A DNA stretch of 8,870 nt from Candidatus Adiutrix sp. (GTDB lineage: Bacteria > Desulfobacterota > Desulfarculia > Adiutricales > Adiutricaceae): positions 1 through 8,870 of the forward strand of contig JAISRV010000350.1 in assembly GCA_031273445.1 (NCBI GenBank), read 5' to 3'. The translations under genes were made by a program, and so were the position numbers. Below, piece after piece: positions 6,421 through 8,870 of this stretch. Position 1 is the stretch's first letter. Every line of letters begins with the position of its first letter. The notes under the pieces are model-generated. The model searched no databases and was not told the origin of the DNA. It saw only the letters and a list, made by a program, of their open reading frames with translations.

Positions 6421-6484
6421 AATCCCCGCCCGGCCCGGTTTGCGGCCTGGCGGAGCGCGGCTGATCTCCGCCCTCAAAGACCAA

Positions 6485-6510
6485 CTCCGGGAATTTTATT
6501 CCATTGTAGC
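6485..6510. repeat. 26-bp direct repeat, copy 1, containing inverted repeat GGAATTTTATTCC
   Basis: Positions 6485-6510 are identical over 26 bp to 6555-6580, a spacing of exactly 70 bp. The core GGAATTTTATTCC (6490-6502) is a 5-bp inverted repeat around TTT. Weaker similarity extends outward (CAAAGA lies 4-5 nt before each copy), suggesting an old local duplication. It lies in the leader of the DUF1848 gene. Confidence 0.85.
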
Positions 6511-6554
6511 GCCATGACCAGCGCCTTGGTGCGCCAGCTTTTGCAAAGAGCCGG

Positions 6555-6580
6555 CTCCGGGAATTTTATTCCATTGTAGC
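6555..6580. promoter_or_regulatory. 26-bp direct repeat, copy 2, operator-like, over divergent promoters
   Basis: This second identical copy has its GGAATTTTATTCC core at 6560-6572. It ends 4 bp before the -35 of the nitroreductase promoter and covers the predicted start site of the leftward promoter. A protein binding it could activate one direction and block the other. The reverse strand of each copy also contains TACAAT and TAAAAT, so the duplication may equally have copied a -10 element. Confidence 0.6.
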
Positions 6581-6601
6581 CGCATTGCCGGCTCAATGCA
6601 A
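6573..6601 (-). promoter_or_regulatory. Possible promoter of the DUF1848 gene
   Basis: On the reverse strand TTGCAT (6601-6596) and TACAAT (6578-6573) are separated by 17 bp. The start site would be near 6566, giving a leader of about 145 nt that contains the first repeat copy. It overlaps the rightward promoter, so the two may compete. The first repeat copy has the same TACAAT (6508-6503) but only CACCAA at the -35 position. Confidence 0.45.
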
Positions 6602-6614
6602 ATAGTGTTATAAT
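6585..6614 (+). promoter_or_regulatory. Promoter of the nitroreductase gene
   Basis: TTGCCG (6585-6590), an 18-bp spacer and a perfect TATAAT (6609-6614) predict a start near 6621 and a leader of about 72 nt. The 26-bp repeat copy sits just upstream of the -35, where an activator commonly contacts polymerase. Confidence 0.65.
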
Positions 6615-6692
6615 GCGTCGTCAAGCCGCCGAGACCTCATCCCGAGATTCCGGTTCAATTCTTTAATCATATTATTTTTTATGGAGGGCCTC

Positions 6693-7223
6693 ATGGATTT
6701 CCTGGAACTGTGTCAACGCCGTCAGAGCTGCCGCGATTTCGCCGACCGGCCGGTGGAGCACGAAAAACTTGTCAAATGCATTGAAGCGGCCGGTCTGGCC
6801 CCTTCCGCCTGCAATTCCCAACCCTGGAGCTTCGTGGTGGCGGAAAACCCAGCCCTGACGCCGGAAGTGGCCAAATGCGCCATGCAGATGGGCATCAACG
6901 AATATTTCAGCGGGGCCAAAGCCTTTATCGTCGTCCTGGAAGAGCATGCCGTGCTCATGCCCAAACTGAGGTGCATTCTGGACAGCCAGTACTTCGCCAA
7001 AGGCGATCTGGGGGCGGCGACCCTGAGCATCTGCCTGGCCGCCGAAGCTCAGGGCCTGGGCTCCTGCATCATCGGCCTTTTCGACCGGGAAAAGCTCTGC
7101 CGGCTGCTGGATATCCCCATAGAAAAGCAGTTTGGCGCGCTGATCGCCATAGGTTACCCGGCCAGCGACAAAGTTCGCCCCAAAAATCGCAAAACCCTGG
7201 AGGAAATAGTCCGTTTCGTCTGA
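6693..7223 (+). CDS. Nitroreductase family FMN oxidoreductase
   Basis: This 176-residue protein has the hallmarks of compact nitroreductases. The N-terminal RRQSCRDFADRPV (9-21) includes the phosphate-binding Arg pair. PSACNSQPWSF (37-47) lines the FMN. GDLGAATLSICLAAEAQGLGSC is the central helix, and the C-terminus has IAIGYPASDKVRPKNRKTLEEIV. These dimeric cytoplasmic flavoproteins use NAD(P)H or reduced ferredoxin to reduce nitro groups, quinones or flavins; the real substrate is not predictable. The start is ATG 6693, with GGAGG (6683-6687) five nt upstream. ATG 6681 has no Shine-Dalgarno and would contain that site in its own coding region. It is a single-gene unit, divergent from the DUF1848 gene, with its own promoter and terminator. 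Confidence 0.92.
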   Translation: MDFLELCQRRQSCRDFADRPVEHEKLVKCIEAAGLAPSACNSQPWSFVVAENPALTPEVAKCAMQMGINEYFSGAKAFIVVLEEHAVLMPKLRCILDSQYFAKGDLGAATLSICLAAEAQGLGSCIIGLFDREKLCRLLDIPIEKQFGALIAIGYPASDKVRPKNRKTLEEIVRFV

Positions 7224-7243
7224 TTTTAAAAATATTCGCCTGC

Positions 7244-7357
7244 TCGGCTTGGCCGGCTGGGTCGTAGCCAGGCAAAAAATGTGATTTTTGCCTGGCGAGC
7301 GAGTTTATCGGCTTCTCAACCAGTCGCGTCCTCCGTCGCCCCTCTCCGGGGGCGACC
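7244..7357. repeat. Structured intergenic repeat, copy A
   Basis: Starting TCGGCTTGG and ending GGCGACC, this stretch aligns with 8544-8657 (copy B). It has two hairpins: GCCAGGCAAAAA / TTTTTGCCTGGC (7267-7296, loop ATGTGA), and GTCGCCCC / GGGGCGAC (7335-7356). Where the copies differ in the stems the change is mostly paired (GCCAGGC/GCCTGGC against GCCAAGC/GCTTGGC). The linker shares CCAGTCGC.TC.CTCC with copy B. Confidence 0.75.
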
Positions 7358-7365
7358 GCCTTTTT
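7335..7365 (+). terminator. Rho-independent terminator of the nitroreductase gene
   Basis: The stem GTCGCCCC (7335-7342) / GGGGCGAC (7349-7356), with a 6-nt loop, is followed by CGCC and TTTTT (7361-7365). It forms the end of repeat copy A and abuts the stop codon of the convergent PHP-like gene. The upstream hairpin at 7267-7296, with its own T5 arm, may contribute. Confidence 0.7.
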
Positions 7366-8512
7366 AAGACAGGCGCGCCCGATATTCGTTGATGACGCCG
7401 GCCAGACTCTGGCCTGTCTTTTTAAGCAGGGCCCGCGCCTCCGGTTCAAACCACGGGGGCTGAAAGCCTATCTCGCGGGCGGCCTTCTCCCGGCCGGCGG
7501 TCGTTCTCAGCTTGGCCGACATGTGGGTGTCGTCGCCCATAAAAGCCAGAAGGCGGCGCCGACCCGCGCCTTCATTAGCCCGGGCCAGCGCTTCCAGAAG
7601 AAAAAGCGTGTGATGCGGCGTGGAAGAATTCCAGACCTCCCAGCCGTCGACGTCCAGCCCTGAAATGAGGATCGGCCAGAAGAGGGGCGGATGGGGAATG
7701 ACCACCCCGCCGCCCAGGCTTCTGGCCTCTTCAATCACTTCCTGCGGCGAATAAAACTGTTCGGGCCTCATCTGGGCTTTGACGGTTTTTTTTATGGCTT
7801 CGATGTAAAGGTTGGCCTGCTCGGCCAGCGCCCTGTGGGTCGCGCCGAGGCGTTCGCTCATGAAGTCGTGCAGAAGGCGGTTTTTCAGCATTTCCCCCCG
7901 GCGGGCGCCGATAAGCCCGGAACCGTTGATCAGGGCGCGCAGGCGAGCGGCGAAAAACCGGGCCATGGCCACGGCCTCGGGCCTGACGGAGCAGGCCAGG
8001 CTCGCCTGAACCTTCAGGGCGGCTTTGTCCGGCTCGGTCAGGCGGCCCAGAATATCCAGGAGCTGGAGCGCGCGATAATCGTAGGTGCGGTTCATCATCG
8101 CGACGAAGGCGGCGGCCCGGGGCAATTTATCGGCTTTAAAATGAATCAAAAGCTGGACTTTGGCCATATAGCGCCGGTCGTAGACGTCGGCCTCGACCCC
8201 CGCCCACTCGCCGAAAGTCATGACGCGGTTATGCTGGGTGGGGATGACCAGGCTGTTTTCAGCCCGAGGGAAGGCCGCGGCCAGCCGCTTGGCGATGGCC
8301 TCCATGGGCGCCCATTCCGGGTGCCAGTGCACGGCCAGAAATTCTTTGATCTCCGGGTAGGCCCGGTCGGGGGCGGCGGCCCGGGCCAGCTCCTCGTCGC
8401 TGAGGTCGATGGAAGTGAGACGGTTGAAAACCGACCAGTCGTCTTCATCAAAGCCTTTTTCAGCCTCATCCCGATCAAAGGCCGGCCATGATTCCGCGGT
8501 GTTTTTTTTCAA
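7364..8512 (-). CDS. PHP-like metal-dependent hydrolase, function unknown
   Basis: This 382-residue protein has the pattern of the PHP (polymerase and histidinol phosphatase) metallohydrolase fold. AVHWHPEW gives the HxH pair His62 and His64. His94 is in TQHNR. GGGVVIPHPP (268-277) includes His274. GWEVWNSS (290-297) stands where PHP proteins have their G.E..N strand, and FMGDDTHMS gives Asp328 and His330. Such residues bind two or three metals for phosphoester or related hydrolysis. A mostly helical, charged segment (about 120-265) separates the two metal-binding halves and is longer than in simple PHP phosphatases. I recognise no named subfamily. The start is TTG at 8510-8512, with AAGGAG (8523-8518) five nt upstream. 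The gene lies between two direct copies of a structured repeat, convergent with the nitroreductase gene. No clear promoter is visible. Confidence 0.7.
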   Translation of the reverse strand: MKKNTAESWPAFDRDEAEKGFDEDDWSVFNRLTSIDLSDEELARAAAPDRAYPEIKEFLAVHWHPEWAPMEAIAKRLAAAFPRAENSLVIPTQHNRVMTFGEWAGVEADVYDRRYMAKVQLLIHFKADKLPRAAAFVAMMNRTYDYRALQLLDILGRLTEPDKAALKVQASLACSVRPEAVAMARFFAARLRALINGSGLIGARRGEMLKNRLLHDFMSERLGATHRALAEQANLYIEAIKKTVKAQMRPEQFYSPQEVIEEARSLGGGVVIPHPPLFWPILISGLDVDGWEVWNSSTPHHTLFLLEALARANEGAGRRRLLAFMGDDTHMSAKLRTTAGREKAAREIGFQPPWFEPEARALLKKTGQSLAGVINEYRARLS

Positions 8513-8518
8513 ACCAGC

Positions 8519-8530
8519 TCCTTATAAGGA
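8519..8530. promoter_or_regulatory. 12-bp palindrome covering the Shine-Dalgarno of the PHP-like gene
   Basis: TCCTTATAAGGA is a perfect palindrome. Its leftward reading supplies most of the AAGGAG ribosome-binding site (8523-8518), which lies five nt before the TTG start. It may be chance, a weak operator, or a way for two transcripts to pair. Confidence 0.4.
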
Positions 8531-8543
8531 CAGCGCGGCCTTG

Positions 8544-8657
8544 TCGGCTTGGCGGGGCCTGGCCGCAGCCAAGCAAAAAATGCGATTTTTGCTTGGCGTT
8601 TAGTTGGTCGGCCTCTGGGGCCAGTCGCTTCGCTCCGTCGGCCCTATCAGGCCGACC
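8544..8657. repeat. Structured intergenic repeat, copy B
   Basis: This is the counterpart of 7244-7357 in the same orientation, about 1300 bp away. Hairpin one is GCCAAGCAAAAA / TTTTTGCTTGGC (8568-8597, loop ATGCGA). Hairpin two is GTCGGCC / GGCCGAC (8637-8656). It lacks the T-run of copy A (CTTTG follows), so it is a poor terminator. Its inner module GCGGGGCCTGGCCGC (8552-8566) is shared with the tandem repeats to the right. Confidence 0.75.
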
Positions 8658-8687
8658 TTTGTATGACGGGGCGTCTTCCGGGCCTTA

Positions 8688-8770
8688 GCGGGGCCTGGCC
8701 GCGGGCCCCGGCCGACCAGCGTCCGCCCGCCGACCCGGCTACTGCGGCTAGGATGCGGAGCATCCTGGGT
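8688..8770. repeat. 83-bp tandem unit 1 with hairpin
   Basis: The unit matches 8788-8870 with four differences by eye. It begins GCGGGGCCTGGCCGC and ends with the hairpin AGGATGC-GGA-GCATCCT (8750-8766) plus GGGT. Unit spacing is exactly 100 bp. Confidence 0.9.
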
Positions 8771-8787
8771 CCAGGGCTCCGCCCTGG
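8771..8787. repeat. Spacer hairpin between the tandem units
   Basis: The 17-nt spacer is itself a perfect hairpin, CCAGGGC-TCC-GCCCTGG. Its TCC loop is complementary to the GGA loop of the adjoining hairpin. Confidence 0.7.
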
Positions 8788-8870
8788 GCGGGGCCTGGCC
8801 GCGGGCCTCGGCCGACCAGCGCCCGTCCGCCGACCAGGCTACTGCGGCTAGGATGCGGAGCATCCTGGGT
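8788..8870. repeat. 83-bp tandem unit 2, reaching the window end
   Basis: This is the second copy, ending exactly at the window edge with the same AGGATGC-GGA-GCATCCT hairpin (8850-8866) and GGGT. The array may continue beyond the window. Confidence 0.9.

Larger units (their letters stand above)
8513..8870. other. GC-rich non-coding region built of repeat modules
   Basis: I see no gene in these 358 bases. Short open frames exist on both strands, but they run across hairpins and tandem repeats, lack Shine-Dalgarno sites and encode Pro/Arg/Gly-rich strings. The region holds the 12-bp palindrome TCCTTATAAGGA (8519-8530), repeat copy B (8544-8657), and two 83-bp units at 100-bp spacing (8688-8770, 8788-8870). 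The module GCGGGGCCTGGCCGC occurs three times, at 8552, 8688 and 8788. Confidence 0.75.

Noticed and set aside
7691..8491. Rightward 266-residue open frame opposite the PHP-like gene
   Set aside because: Its Gly/Pro/Ala-rich sequence has no motif, while the leftward frame has a good Shine-Dalgarno and ordered metal-binding residues.
8549..8863. Open frames of 87-100 residues on both strands at the window end
   Set aside because: They run through tandem repeats and hairpins, and their low-complexity Arg/Pro/Gly sequence mirrors the repeats.
8568..8866. CRISPR-like array at the window end
   Set aside because: Repeats are 83 bp with a 17-bp palindromic spacer, the opposite of CRISPR proportions, and no cas gene is present.

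Overview
The window looks like chromosomal DNA of an anaerobic, GC-rich bacterium. A deltaproteobacterium (Desulfobacterota, Desulfovibrio-like) is my best guess, not a proven assignment. The hints are an oxygen-sensitive glycyl radical enzyme with its activase, the N-terminus of an iron-sulfur class I hydro-lyase, a small Gly-rich RRM protein, a DUF1848 protein, and AT-rich promoters set between GC-rich genes. No rRNA, tRNA, CRISPR array, transposase or phage gene was seen.

Positions 1-3687 plus the following regulator hold the main system. A fumarase/tartrate-dehydratase alpha subunit, cut by the window edge, is transcribed leftward and appears to start at an ATT codon. Divergent from it is a three-gene operon: a 790-residue glycyl radical enzyme (396-2768), its radical SAM activase with two ferredoxin-type clusters (2740-3687, overlapping the enzyme gene and starting at TTG behind a perfect AGGAGG), and an XRE-cupin regulator (3711-4259). 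The shared 175-bp control region has a promoter facing each way. The rightward one has a consensus -10 that lies inside an 18-bp perfect inverted repeat holding two copies of the palindrome ATTTTTAAAAAT 33 bp apart. A plausible model is that the XRE-cupin protein senses the substrate and controls the operon through these sites. The enzyme lacks the Glu normally found two residues after the thiyl-radical Cys, so its reaction cannot be named by homology.

Positions 4260-5478: an RRM RNA-binding protein gene with a near-ideal sigma-70 promoter and a leader of about 110 nt, a strong bidirectional terminator, then a leftward nucleoside 2-deoxyribosyltransferase-like gene.

Positions 5479-7365: a leftward DUF1848 gene with a C-terminal CX3CX2C motif and a rightward nitroreductase gene. 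They share a control region with overlapping divergent promoters and a duplicated 26-bp sequence containing the inverted repeat GGAATTTTATTCC.

Positions 7244-8870: a leftward PHP-like metallohydrolase gene lies between two diverged copies of a roughly 114-nt structured intergenic repeat. Paired substitutions keep the hairpins intact. The last 358 bases are non-coding, GC-rich and modular, with an 83-bp repeat at exactly 100-bp spacing that runs off the window.
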